Positions 1 to 7,773 are shown, counted from the stretch's first letter. The stretch: DNA of 22,290 nucleotides from JAFDED01 sp964611635 (GCA_964611635.1 CAZTAS010000095.1:1-22290), one strand, 5' to 3'. The notes: generated from the sequence alone by a model not told the origin. Made by a program: numbers and translations.

Positions 1-180
1 ATTTATCCCATTTGTTCAACAGTATTTTCGTGCCCAAATGCAAAATCTGGGGTAAAATGTAATTTGTACCATATCAGGCACTTATTTGTCCCATTCGTCG
101 TTAACATCCTTTACAGCGCAGTGCATAGCACATAGGTGTGGGGTTTATCTCCGCAAGCAAAAACCAGCCTGATAAACGAC
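1..180. other. Non-coding left edge, downstream of the radical SAM operon
   Basis: This stretch lies 3' of the last gene of the minus-strand operon. I see no convincing reading frame and no hairpin followed by a T-run on the minus strand, so the operon's terminator is not identified. Confidence 0.5.
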
Positions 181-1677
181 CTAAATTCCGTCAGCCGATA
201 TGTTGTCCTTTCTCCCTAAAAGCCTGTAGGCAAGAAAGCCGCCCCACATGGAGAGGGCACGGCGAAAGGCCATTTCGCCCTTGGTTTCGTACCGGCCCGT
301 GAGTACACGGAACAAGATCTGCATCATCTCCAAGGGGTGAAATGCGGCCTTCAACAGGAAGAATTCCCCGTACAGGGCCAGTCGTTTTCGCCGGCACCGG
401 GGGTAGTCGGGGCGCCAGCGCGGTGACCAGCAAAGATCCTCGTAGTTTTCATACTGCATGAGAGAAGGATCCGCTGGCGGCTGCGCGCCGGGCAGAGGTG
501 TATAGATGAATATGGAGAACTCATCTACCCCAAGTCGCGTGAGCTTCCTGACCAGAGCCCGCGTCTGCCGGAACTCGTCACGCGTTTCCCCCTCGTAGCC
601 AACCATGATGAAGGCGTTGGTGCGAATCCTCACCTCCCTTAGCCACCGCATCACCCGTTCAAGATGCTGGAGGTCCACCGGCTTTTTCATTCGGTTAATC
701 ACTTGGGGCGATCCCGATTCCGGGGCCAGGCAGATAGAATGAAAGCCGCTGCGGCCAATATCTCGCACAATTTCCTCGTCCAGCAAATTGGCTGTGACCC
801 CGGAAGGCAGGTGGATCCTGACATCCAGCCCTCGCTCCCTTATCAATGAACATATGGCACTTACCCTTTCCCGATCAACTGCGAAATTGTCATCCTGGAA
901 AAAGAAATCTTGCACCCCGTCTCGCCGATAAACCTCCTCTATTTCTCGGACGACGTGGCAGGCGGAGCGGCTCCGCCATCTTTGACCGGAGAGCAAAGGG
1001 GTTGAGCAAAAAGCACATCGAAAAGGGCACCCCCTGGATGTAACCATTGGGTGATAGCGCCCCCGGAAAGGTGCATGGGCAACTCCCAGATTCCAGTAAT
1101 TTTGCCTTGGGATCAGGTCTAAGGCGGGAAAGGGCAAAGAATCAAGATCCGCCACCGGTTGAGGCATGATCTCTAACAGGTTCGCGTGTAGGACACCGTG
1201 CTCAGGCTCCAGGGCGGAAATTTGACCGTCAAGGAAACGGCAGATATTCCATGCCGCCTCCTCTCCATCCCCTGGCACCACGAAATCCGCACCGCCTTTA
1301 AGAAAGGGCTCGGGAAGGACCGCAGCGTGAGGTCCACCCATCATTATGGCAATCCCTGGGAACCTGGACTTCAAACGCTGGATCAGATCCAGGGCAAGAC
1401 GGTGAGAAGCCCCTGCCAGGACGCTGATACCAACCAAGTCCACGTCCTGCGGGACTCGCTCCACCACCTGCGCCAGCGTTAGCCCCGATATCATGTAAGA
1501 GCCTGAAAATCGCATCCGGGTGGGCGCTTCGCCATACCCGTCAACAACTGTGACCACAACGCCTAGGTTGCGGAGAAAAGAGGCGACGCTCAGAAGGCCC
1601 ACGGGCATAAAGGGAATCGAGCCAAAGGGGTCGCCCGCCAGGCCCAGCATGGGAGGATTGATGAGGGTTATCTTCAC
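181..1677 (-). CDS. B12-binding domain radical SAM protein
   Basis: Predicted cobalamin-dependent radical SAM enzyme of 498 aa; such enzymes typically methylate unactivated carbon or phosphorus centres or rearrange rings. The N-terminal half (about residues 1-150) is a B12-binding Rossmann domain opening with VKITLINPP and containing GGPH. The radical SAM core carries the cluster motif CPFRCAFC (Cys217, Cys221, Cys224), followed by FFQDDNF and PESGS segments. The C-terminal region is Arg-rich and unassigned. The GTG start at 1677 is preferred over an upstream ATG at 1779: it overlaps the methyltransferase stop as GTGA, has a GGAGA about 11 nt upstream, and begins right at the first strand of the domain. 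It is the last gene of a four-gene coupled unit. The B12 domain without the DxHxxG base-off motif is usual for this class. Substrate unknown; a P-methylase or BchE-like role cannot be separated. Confidence 0.85.
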   Translation of the reverse strand: MKITLINPPMLGLAGDPFGSIPFMPVGLLSVASFLRNLGVVVTVVDGYGEAPTRMRFSGSYMISGLTLAQVVERVPQDVDLVGISVLAGASHRLALDLIQRLKSRFPGIAIMMGGPHAAVLPEPFLKGGADFVVPGDGEEAAWNICRFLDGQISALEPEHGVLHANLLEIMPQPVADLDSLPFPALDLIPRQNYWNLGVAHAPFRGRYHPMVTSRGCPFRCAFCSTPLLSGQRWRSRSACHVVREIEEVYRRDGVQDFFFQDDNFAVDRERVSAICSLIRERGLDVRIHLPSGVTANLLDEEIVRDIGRSGFHSICLAPESGSPQVINRMKKPVDLQHLERVMRWLREVRIRTNAFIMVGYEGETRDEFRQTRALVRKLTRLGVDEFSIFIYTPLPGAQPPADPSLMQYENYEDLCWSPRWRPDYPRCRRKRLALYGEFFLLKAAFHPLEMMQILFRVLTGRYETKGEMAFRRALSMWGGFLAYRLLGRKDNISADGI

Positions 1678-2429
1678 GGCTTGATCTTTCTCCAGATCAA
1701 GAGAAATCGGAGAGAGAACACCCGGAGGGGAGTTGCCTCCAGTGCCCGGAAAAGCGTCTGAATTGGCCTGACCAGCCATCCGGGTTGTCGGCTGGTGATC
1801 TGATTCAAGTAGACAGTTGACTCCAGCCTAAAACGGGAGGCAATCTGCCGGTATGCTTGGGAGTTGCGATGGCGGAGCAGGGCCAGACGCTCCTCCCTTG
1901 GAATCAGGTGGGCCGCGAACATCAGCGGGTTCAATATGTTGGGCTCAAGCATGGCCAGCTTTCCGGCGGGAGCCAGGAGGGGATGGATGGCCGAAACCAT
2001 TCGGGACACATCTTCCACATGGTGCAGGACATCAAACCCGATGACCACGTCAAAGGGCCCATCCACCTGCCCTGGTTCCTCCGCCGAGCACATGCGCAAC
2101 TCTACGTTGCGGATTCCTTTGGAGCGAAGCATTTCCCTCCCTGCCTCCAACATTTCCTGGCTTATGTCGATTCCCGCTATGGAACCCACCCGGGGAGCGA
2201 TCACCGGATAATAAAGGCCGGTGCCGCAGCCCACGTCAAGCACTCGTTCATCGCCCCGCGGGAACAGCCACCCGGCAAGCTCCTCGTAAAAACATGTAAG
2301 ATCAGGACGGTTGTCCAGGAGGAAAGGGTCGAATCGCTCTTCCCATCCGCAACTGAACAGGGAGCGCGTGGGGCGACGGGACAAGGCCAACTTCCGGTAG
2401 TGCTCCCTCTGCAAGCGGCTCCCCAGCAT
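1674..2429 (-). CDS. Class I SAM-dependent methyltransferase
   Basis: Predicted soluble methyltransferase of 251 aa that transfers a methyl group from S-adenosylmethionine. Motif I is VLDVGCGTG at residues 63-71, followed by the acidic strand-2 end GIDIS and the FDVVIGFDVLHHV post-motif typical of the Methyltransf_11 type. The C-terminus is basic and hydrophobic (FLLIWRKIKP), which may indicate membrane association. The frame is open upstream to a TTG at 2531, but the ATG at 2429 is chosen because it overlaps the stop of the SPASM gene as TGATG and is preceded by GGGAGAGG with about 6 nt spacing. It lies between two radical SAM genes, so it probably acts on the same intermediate. The substrate (lipid, sugar or peptide) is not determined. 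Confidence 0.85.
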   Translation of the reverse strand: MLGSRLQREHYRKLALSRRPTRSLFSCGWEERFDPFLLDNRPDLTCFYEELAGWLFPRGDERVLDVGCGTGLYYPVIAPRVGSIAGIDISQEMLEAGREMLRSKGIRNVELRMCSAEEPGQVDGPFDVVIGFDVLHHVEDVSRMVSAIHPLLAPAGKLAMLEPNILNPLMFAAHLIPREERLALLRHRNSQAYRQIASRFRLESTVYLNQITSRQPGWLVRPIQTLFRALEATPLRVFSLRFLLIWRKIKP

Positions 2430-3544
2430 CACCCTCTCCCAATCCAATCCCTGAAAATATTGAGTGCCATCCATGCCTTGCGCCGCAGCAATAGAGAAGG
2501 CATCAGATCGCACTGGGAGAAACAGGCGCAAGCGCCAGATTTTATGAATCTGCGCACGTCCCGGGACTGCACCGATTCCCAGATGGACTCCAGGGTATGC
2601 TCCCGCAGGTCGCCCATGGGTTTCATGAGCTTGGGGCAGCTATAAATCTTCCCATCGCAATGGATCATCACGGATATAAAGGATGAGTCGCACGGGTACA
2701 ATCCCCGGGTCTCGCCCTCCAGATAATAATTTTGCAGATAACGTATCAACTCCCTGTGGAATACCCGGTCTGCGTGCCGCGAGATGCTCCGCCAGAGCTT
2801 AAAAGGCCGGGTGGATTGATTCCTAATGGACTCATCTATCTCTTTAATTTGCTTTTCAATACATCCAATTTGCTCCGGTGAAAATTGAACGTCGCTGGTG
2901 TTTCCAAGAATGCCGCTCAGGAGGTAAGGCTTGGCCGTGAACCCAAAACCCATGGATTGTGCAATATCGAATGTCTCCCGGATATACTTCCAGTTCTCAG
3001 GCATGATGGTATATTTGATGGAAACGTGAAGCCTAGAATGTTGACTGGTGATGCGGGTTAATTCCTCAAGGGTTTCCATGACGCGTTGATACGTGCCTTT
3101 CACGCCTCGGAGGCAGTCGTGGACTTCCTCCGGGCCATCAATGGATACACCGATGAACAGGCGAAAGTTTTCACCACACCGGAGGATCTTCCCGGTCTGA
3201 TCCAGAATAGATCGGGTCAGAACGCCATTGGTGGTCAGGTAAACGGACTGGATGTTTTCGGAGAGAAGGGTTTCCACCACTGAGGCCGCATCCGCCATGA
3301 AAGGCTCTCCACCCGTAAGGTCCAGAATCCGTATGCAAGGCCAGAGAGGGGAAGCCCGGAGCCTGTGCAGCACATCCTGGGGAAGATCCTCCTTGGGCGA
3401 CATGGCCCACATGTTGCACATGGAGCATCGCAGGTTGCACCTGTTGGTCAGCGTCAGGTGGGCTATAAAAGGCCGGATCAAAGCATTCCATCCCAGCGCT
3501 TTGCCGGCCTGCACCCCCAAAGCCTGAAATGCAAACCTGATCAT
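2429..3544 (-). CDS. Radical SAM/SPASM domain protein
   Basis: Radical SAM enzyme of 371 aa with a C-terminal SPASM-type region that would hold auxiliary Fe-S clusters. The core motif is CNLRCSMC (Cys36, Cys40, Cys43), with GGEP at about 78-81 and a VSIDG strand near 135. The SPASM region includes YPC (Cys285), CDGKIYSC (Cys296, Cys303), GDL followed by IWES, and CACFSQC (Cys339, Cys341, Cys345). SPASM proteins mature ribosomal peptides, activate sulfatases or modify small molecules; I see no precursor peptide or sulfatase nearby. The frame allows a GTG at 3553, but the ATG at 3544 is preferred: it overlaps the glycosyltransferase stop as ATGA and has AGAAGG 8-9 nt upstream. Second gene of the coupled unit. 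Confidence 0.87.
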   Translation of the reverse strand: MIRFAFQALGVQAGKALGWNALIRPFIAHLTLTNRCNLRCSMCNMWAMSPKEDLPQDVLHRLRASPLWPCIRILDLTGGEPFMADAASVVETLLSENIQSVYLTTNGVLTRSILDQTGKILRCGENFRLFIGVSIDGPEEVHDCLRGVKGTYQRVMETLEELTRITSQHSRLHVSIKYTIMPENWKYIRETFDIAQSMGFGFTAKPYLLSGILGNTSDVQFSPEQIGCIEKQIKEIDESIRNQSTRPFKLWRSISRHADRVFHRELIRYLQNYYLEGETRGLYPCDSSFISVMIHCDGKIYSCPKLMKPMGDLREHTLESIWESVQSRDVRRFIKSGACACFSQCDLMPSLLLRRKAWMALNIFRDWIGRG

Positions 3545-5259
3545 GGGATCCACCTTCTATACACATGATAATATGGCCATCTCCCCCTGGTGCCTTTGCG
3601 GAATATCACCCGGTCCAGCTTGTAGTGCCTTTTTATAAACCAATAAAATTGAAGATAGCGCTCAATTGAGTACTTCCCGTACGCCGCATAGTTTCCTGGA
3701 GATGTGTCCACGATAAACAGCGGCTTTATATTTTCCAGCTCCTCCATAAAGCTCCCCCAGCTACCGGGCAGTATCCACTGACTGGTGTCAATGTCGGGCT
3801 CGATATTAACCCAGGGGATCTGTCCGGTGAGGGCGTGGCAGATGATAAACCGCGAGGCGGGCCTGCGACCGGAAGCCACGTAAATAATTGGTTGGAATCC
3901 CCAGACGAAAACGCGGTCATCCTCCCGGGAGTTCTGCCTGATGTAACGGGCTAGCTCGAGGTAAGTTGGATCCAGATCCGGGGAGGTGTCCCCGATGACA
4001 TACGGGGCACTGAACTGCTGAATGCTGACTGGAAGTGCGTGCACCACCGGGACTAGCACACCGGCCGCCAATGTGAAGGCCAGTAAGATCCGAATAGCTC
4101 GTCCAGGCGGGGGTTTCTGTGCGCTTTGCGGCCATGTGACACGATGGGAGACTGTTTGGCGCGGCGGTATGGAGTAATCACTTTGTTTTTGCAGATCGGT
4201 GAATAGCCGCAAGCGCAGGCGAATCCGCTTCAGGCTGAGCGCCCCTAGGAGGCAAAGGGGCGGGAGCATCTGCAGATAATAATGTCCGAACCCCCTTCCG
4301 CCCATTGATGCCCCAACAAAGGCAAAAAATGCCCACAAAGTGAAAAGGTAATCGCTTCGCGGCCTGAAAATGCGCTGGCGCAGTATATGTCCAATGTGGA
4401 GAATCGCGAGTCCCCATAAAAGCCAGTTCAAGGGTAAAAGAGGAAGCGGGTTGATCAGAGCCAGCGCCGCCTGCTTACTCAATGGAATGGCTGGGCCGTA
4501 TATCTTCAGGTTGTATGTCACCGTTAGGAAAAAAAGATCATTAAGTGCACCTCGGAATGCGAAATAGGCCAGCACCCCCAGGGTGGGCAAGACGAACCCT
4601 AAGGACATGAAAATCAGATTATCTTTCCAACGAGAAGGCTGGTCTCCCTTCCAGCTATCCAAAAGCAAAAACGTGCCGATGGCCACTGCGTCCATTACCC
4701 CTTGCGGCTTGGCCAGAAAGGCCACTCCCAGGCAAAGACCGGCCAAAAAAATCCGCCTCCGCCCCCTGTCCCTGTAAAAATGGCCCATCAAAAATAGATA
4801 TACCGCTCCCGAGGTGAAGAGCACCATGACTATCTCCGCGTCGGTAGCCAGCGCATCCATCCTCAAGAAAGCAACACTGAATATGGCGTAAAGAAGGGCT
4901 GCCATGTTCCCCACCTCGAAATCGGAAGACTCTCGCCCGATCCGCTGAAGGGTCCAGGCGGTGGCCATGACCCATCCGATGGTAAACAACCGTATGGCCA
5001 CCATGTTGCCTCGTCCCGCCACGGCAAACACGGCGGAATAAAGGTAATAGACAAGCGGAGGATGATGGTTCCAAGCGTCTCGATAAGGAAGGCCTCCATC
5101 CAGGATAGTGTTGGCCATCACTCCCATGATCCCCTCGTCCATGTTCAAGCAAAAGACATTGACGTAGGGAAGGCGAGAGACCAGGATGAGCCCCGCAGCC
5201 AACAGAAGCCAGAATTTTACGTTTGCCGGATGAAGAATATGGAGTAGTCTGCCACCCAT
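3541..5259 (-). CDS. GT39/ArnT-like polytopic membrane glycosyltransferase
   Basis: Predicted integral membrane GT-C fold glycosyltransferase (dolichyl-phosphate-mannose mannosyltransferase/ArnT type), which moves a sugar from a polyprenyl-phosphate donor to an acceptor on the outer face of the membrane. TM1 is at about residues 15-33. It is followed by the acidic motif LNMDEG (Asp41-Glu42), the expected metal/catalytic site of the first periplasmic loop, and by DAWNHHPP, typical of the family. About ten further hydrophobic segments follow, then a soluble C-terminal domain from about residue 420. Length is 572 aa from the ATG at 5259. The frame is open to a TTG at 5331 (596 aa), and neither start has a good Shine-Dalgarno sequence, so the 5' end is uncertain. 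First gene of the four-gene unit. The acceptor is unknown. Confidence 0.8.
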   Translation of the reverse strand: MGGRLLHILHPANVKFWLLLAAGLILVSRLPYVNVFCLNMDEGIMGVMANTILDGGLPYRDAWNHHPPLVYYLYSAVFAVAGRGNMVAIRLFTIGWVMATAWTLQRIGRESSDFEVGNMAALLYAIFSVAFLRMDALATDAEIVMVLFTSGAVYLFLMGHFYRDRGRRRIFLAGLCLGVAFLAKPQGVMDAVAIGTFLLLDSWKGDQPSRWKDNLIFMSLGFVLPTLGVLAYFAFRGALNDLFFLTVTYNLKIYGPAIPLSKQAALALINPLPLLPLNWLLWGLAILHIGHILRQRIFRPRSDYLFTLWAFFAFVGASMGGRGFGHYYLQMLPPLCLLGALSLKRIRLRLRLFTDLQKQSDYSIPPRQTVSHRVTWPQSAQKPPPGRAIRILLAFTLAAGVLVPVVHALPVSIQQFSAPYVIGDTSPDLDPTYLELARYIRQNSREDDRVFVWGFQPIIYVASGRRPASRFIICHALTGQIPWVNIEPDIDTSQWILPGSWGSFMEELENIKPLFIVDTSPGNYAAYGKYSIERYLQFYWFIKRHYKLDRVIFRKGTRGRWPYYHVYRRWIP

Positions 5260-5423
5260 GTTCACATTTAATTTTAACGACGATTCCCAGGACCTCGTAA
5301 TTCTTGCCTGACCCGCATCATGAGCGGGCAAAGATCAAGTTCGGCATATCGCCATAAGCCTTACAATCCCCAAACTTATATTCTTATGGGTAGAGTACAA
5401 AATCCTGGCTGGACTATTTTAAA

Positions 5424-5450
5424 ATTATCATTTGCACCCGAGAGTGTCAA
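5424..5450 (-). promoter_or_regulatory. Candidate sigma-70 promoter for the glycosyltransferase/radical SAM operon
   Basis: On the minus strand a perfect TTGACA (5450-5445) is followed after 15 bp by GATAAT (5429-5424). The spacing is short, which lowers confidence. It lies about 100-165 bp upstream of the possible starts of the first operon gene. Confidence 0.4.
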
Positions 5451-5514
5451 TTATCTGTGACCTACAGCTTTTACTGCATCATATCCTATCACCATATCTT
5501 CCGGTCTTTCTTTC

Positions 5515-5543
5515 TTGACGCACAAGCCTCTCTCATTTAAATT
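5515..5543 (+). promoter_or_regulatory. Candidate sigma-70 promoter for the selenoprotein gene
   Basis: TTGACG (5515-5520) and TAAATT (5538-5543) are separated by 17 bp in an AT-rich stretch. Transcription would start near 5550, leaving a leader of about 80 nt before the ATG at 5633. Confidence 0.45.
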
Positions 5544-5632
5544 TAATAACAAGCGATTTTTTAAAAATATTTTTGTGCCGGGCAAACTTAATTTCACTGA
5601 TTTCCACTGAGGAGGCTGAAAGGAGAAATTTT

Positions 5633-6265
5633 ATGGCAGAGCCCATTAATCTCACCGTTTATAGCTGCTATATCTGACCTTACGCATACAGGGCCATGGA
5701 GTGGCTCTATAAGGTTAGGGAAAGTTCGGGCGGAAAGCTGCGCCTCGTGTGGAAATCTTTTCTCTTGGAGCAGATAAATTCAACCCGGAGTCCGGAATGG
5801 AAAGTCTGGGAGTATGAGAGTTTCAAAAGCCGCGACCTTCCACCACTTGAGGCGGCAAAATGTGCTGCCCTTCAGGGAGAGGCCGCCTTCGACGCCTTTC
5901 ACCAGCGATGCTTCCGCGCACAGCACCGCGAGGGCAGGCCTGTAGCCGAGAAAAAGGTGCTTCTGGATGTGGCCCGAGAGGCTGGCCTGGATGTGAAGCG
6001 ATTTAAAAGCTATCTTGAGAATGGAAGCCAGCGCCTCCTCGTGGCCAGGGATCACGAAGAGGCCGTGGAGCAATGGGGGGTCTTCGGCGTTCCCACACTC
6101 ATCTATCCCACGGGCGAGGCCGTGTATTTGAAGTTGGCCCCTGGAGAGTGGGAAAATAGAGAGGATGACGGACTCTTCGACCAACTCATGGCACTTTTCG
6201 CCACAAGGCCATACCTTCTTGAGGTCAAAAAGCCTGAGTCCGTAAGGGTCAGCAAGAAGCGTTAA
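5633..6265 (+). CDS. Selenocysteine-containing DsbA-fold thiol oxidoreductase
   Basis: Predicted thiol-disulfide oxidoreductase of 210 aa with a DsbA/FrnE-like thioredoxin fold. The frame starts at ATG 5633 (AGGAG 7 nt upstream), runs 14 codons to an in-frame TGA at 5675-5677, and then stays open to TAA at 6265. Reading TGA as Sec gives YSCYIUPYAYRAMEW, which aligns with the DsbA-type strand plus CPxC active site: Sec15 takes the nucleophilic Cys position, Ala18 replaces the resolving Cys, and Cys12 lies three residues upstream. A helical insert (about 60-140) precedes the cis-proline motif GVPT (Pro154), as in DsbA-family folds. There is no signal peptide, so it is probably cytoplasmic. A SECIS-like hairpin follows the TGA. 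Start at ATG 5696, downstream of the TGA, would remove the first strand and active site and has no good Shine-Dalgarno. Alternatives are a nonsense mutation or sequencing error. Whether the genome has selA, selB, selC and selD cannot be seen here. Confidence 0.82.
5675..5715 (+). promoter_or_regulatory. Bacterial SECIS-like stem-loop after the Sec UGA codon
   Basis: The TGA is at 5675-5677. A lower helix pairs ACCTTA (5677-5682) with TAAGGT (5710-5715). A 7/1-nt internal loop follows, then an upper helix pairing AGGGCCA (5690-5696) with TGGCTCT (5702-5708) including one G-U pair. The apical loop is UGGAG (5697-5701). A guanine at the second loop position and about 20 nt between UGA and loop match what is known of bacterial SECIS elements, which recruit SelB in the coding region. 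Confidence 0.72.
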
Positions 6266-6554
6266 ATGAACCTTATTTTTATCTGGCATCCAAGCCCAAT
6301 GCCCGGCTCCCGGCCGGGGCCACCCGAGAGGATGAATATTTCCGGATGGCTCCAGGTGTTGAACAGCCTTGAGGGTTTCCCTGGGTTGACATCCTGCCGG
6401 GCGCAGCTCAAACCTCCTACTTAATTTCCTCCAATCTCAATCCGTTCAGAGGGAGGTTACCCCGGGCTTTAGCCCCTGGCAGATATTATTGTCGATGTTG
6501 GTAATGAAATTCCCGAAGCCCTCCACATGGATAACCTCTCCCTTTTTTATGAGA
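6266..6554. other. Convergent intergenic region between the selenoprotein and RidA genes
   Basis: GC-rich non-coding stretch. It contains a CCCGGC/GCCGGG inverted repeat near 6302-6318 and a short GGGC-TTTA-GCCC hairpin near 6464-6477. Neither is followed by a clear T-run, so I do not call a terminator. No reading frame looks like a gene. Confidence 0.4.
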
Positions 6555-7016
6555 TCAGTCTTTTATCTCAACGATCAGTTCAATTTCAACGGGAATGCCG
6601 CCCGGCAATGCCGCTATCCCGACAGCAGATCGCGCATGGCGCCCCTTGTCCCCGAAAACTTCCACCAGCAGATCTGATGCGCCATTCACCACCTTGGGTT
6701 GATTATAAAAACCGGGAGCGCTGTTGACGAATCCAGTCAGTTTGATAACCCTGTTGACCCGATCCAGATCGCCTAGAGTTTTCTTGAGCGTGCTTAGCAA
6801 ACTAAGCGTCACCTGCTTTGCGGAGGCATAACCATCCTCGATGCTCAAATTTTCACCCAATCTCCCTTTGAAAATTTTCCCCTCGCCCTCACCAGGGCTG
6901 TGGCCCGATAGGAACAACAGGTTTCCGGACTGGACGGAAGAGACGTAATTTGCGATAGGTGTAGAAGCGGGAGGAAGAGTCAATCCTAGTTCCTCAAGAC
7001 GTTTTTCGATTTGCAT
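6555..7016 (-). CDS. RidA family protein (YjgF/YER057c/UK114)
   Basis: Small protein of 153 aa of the RidA superfamily, whose characterised members hydrolyse reactive enamine/imine intermediates in the cytosol as trimers. The sequence matches the subgroup opening with RLEELGLTLPP and carrying NYVSSVQSGN, LFLSGHSP, VNGASDLLVEVFGDKGRHARSAVG and the C-terminal VEIELIVEI. The arginine that contacts substrate carboxylate in RidA corresponds to Arg129 in HARS, and the acidic residue to about Glu144. The ATG at 7016 has a strong AGGAGG with 5 nt spacing. It stands alone on the minus strand, 358 bp from the next gene, so it is probably monocistronic. Whether this subgroup has true imine deaminase activity is not settled by sequence. 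Confidence 0.9.
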   Translation of the reverse strand: MQIEKRLEELGLTLPPASTPIANYVSSVQSGNLLFLSGHSPGEGEGKIFKGRLGENLSIEDGYASAKQVTLSLLSTLKKTLGDLDRVNRVIKLTGFVNSAPGFYNQPKVVNGASDLLVEVFGDKGRHARSAVGIAALPGGIPVEIELIVEIKD

Positions 7017-7374
7017 AGCAACCTCCTGTTTGAGTTAGATTTGTCGTACAATGCAAGTAGTCAAATAAATTTATGTGTAGGCAGAACAGAAGCTAGAGAT
7101 AAAGCACATCCACTATTCCTTTCGATGACCCTGCCCGGCAAAATTGCCCCATTATTGAGTTAATCTCTTGCTTGCTCTATAAGTGCAGAAACAACACGTT
7201 GCTGCATAAATCCTTTTGTAGCTATTGCTATTTGGACGACATTTTTTCCGGGCCACCTATGTTTTATTAAATTTGGTGGCTTACCAAGCTAGCTCCCCTT
7301 ATTTATTCATGAGATGCAATATCATACCTGTTAATTGAAGCAGATGAGCATGAAAACTGAAACCTGCTCCCCGC
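7017..7374. other. Intergenic region between RidA and the AtpI-like gene
   Basis: AT-rich stretch of about 360 bp with no reading frame that resembles a gene. It holds a GCCACC/GGTGGC inverted repeat (7252-7257 and 7275-7280) with a 17-nt AT-rich loop but no T-run on the expected side. No promoter for RidA was convincing beyond an isolated TTGACT. Confidence 0.4.
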
Positions 7375-7773
7375 TCAGGCTTCAGAACGAGGAGAGCAAT
7401 ATAAATGTGCGATTCCTTCGATTACGATACCTAGCACAACGGTCGTGAGGCCCACAAGGAAGCCCAAGATGTTGACAATATCCATGTAAACCACAAGAAA
7501 GATCGCGGCCAGCAGTCCCACCATCTTCACGACAAACCGCAAGGCGAATTTCCCGCGCGGCATCGCTCCAGTCCGGAAAACCGGCTCAGCGATCTTCCAG
7601 AGCAAACGGAAGTTGAGCAAGGAAATAGCGGCCCCCAGGATAACCCCCAGCGAGATGAACACAGAGCGGTACATCAGGCTCCCGATGATCAGCACGCAGG
7701 CCACTGCAAGGCTTTTCCGTTCGATGGAGTGGAGCAACCTCCTCACGTCATCCCCCGAATCCCCTTTTTCCAT
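7375..7773 (-). CDS. ATP synthase subunit I (AtpI)-like membrane protein
   Basis: Predicted four-helix membrane protein of 132 aa resembling the ATP synthase I chain family, thought to help assemble the c-ring or handle Mg2+. A short charged N-terminus (MEKGDSGDDVRR) is followed by hydrophobic segments at about 20-38, 40-58, 75-97 and 99-122. The SLGVILGAAISLLNFRLL segment and the later GFLVGLTTVVLGIVIEGI helix are characteristic of the family. The ATG at 7773 is chosen over an upstream TTG at 7806 because GGGGAAG lies 5 nt before it. It follows pyruvate kinase by 49 bp as the last gene of the M16-pyk operon. No other ATP synthase gene is in the window, which is unusual for AtpI. Family assignment is moderate. 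Confidence 0.65.
   Translation of the reverse strand: MEKGDSGDDVRRLLHSIERKSLAVACVLIIGSLMYRSVFISLGVILGAAISLLNFRLLWKIAEPVFRTGAMPRGKFALRFVVKMVGLLAAIFLVVYMDIVNILGFLVGLTTVVLGIVIEGIAHLYCSPRSEA

Noticed and set aside
1857..2645. Plus-strand frame of 262 codons
   Set aside because: Antisense shadow of the methyltransferase and SPASM genes.
4655..5152. Minus-strand frame of 165 codons inside the glycosyltransferase
   Set aside because: Alternative frame of the same DNA; the hydrophobic GT39 frame with the Asp-Glu motif is the real one.
5696..6265. Start of the DsbA-like gene at ATG 5696
   Set aside because: It would delete the first beta strand and the active site, and has no good Shine-Dalgarno; the frame upstream of the TGA has both.
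5780..6289. Minus-strand frame of 169 codons opposite the selenoprotein
   Set aside because: Antisense shadow; the plus-strand protein has a coherent DsbA fold.
7252..7280. GCCACC/GGTGGC inverted repeat as a terminator
   Set aside because: There is no T-run 3' of the stem on either transcribed strand; the T-run lies on the wrong side.
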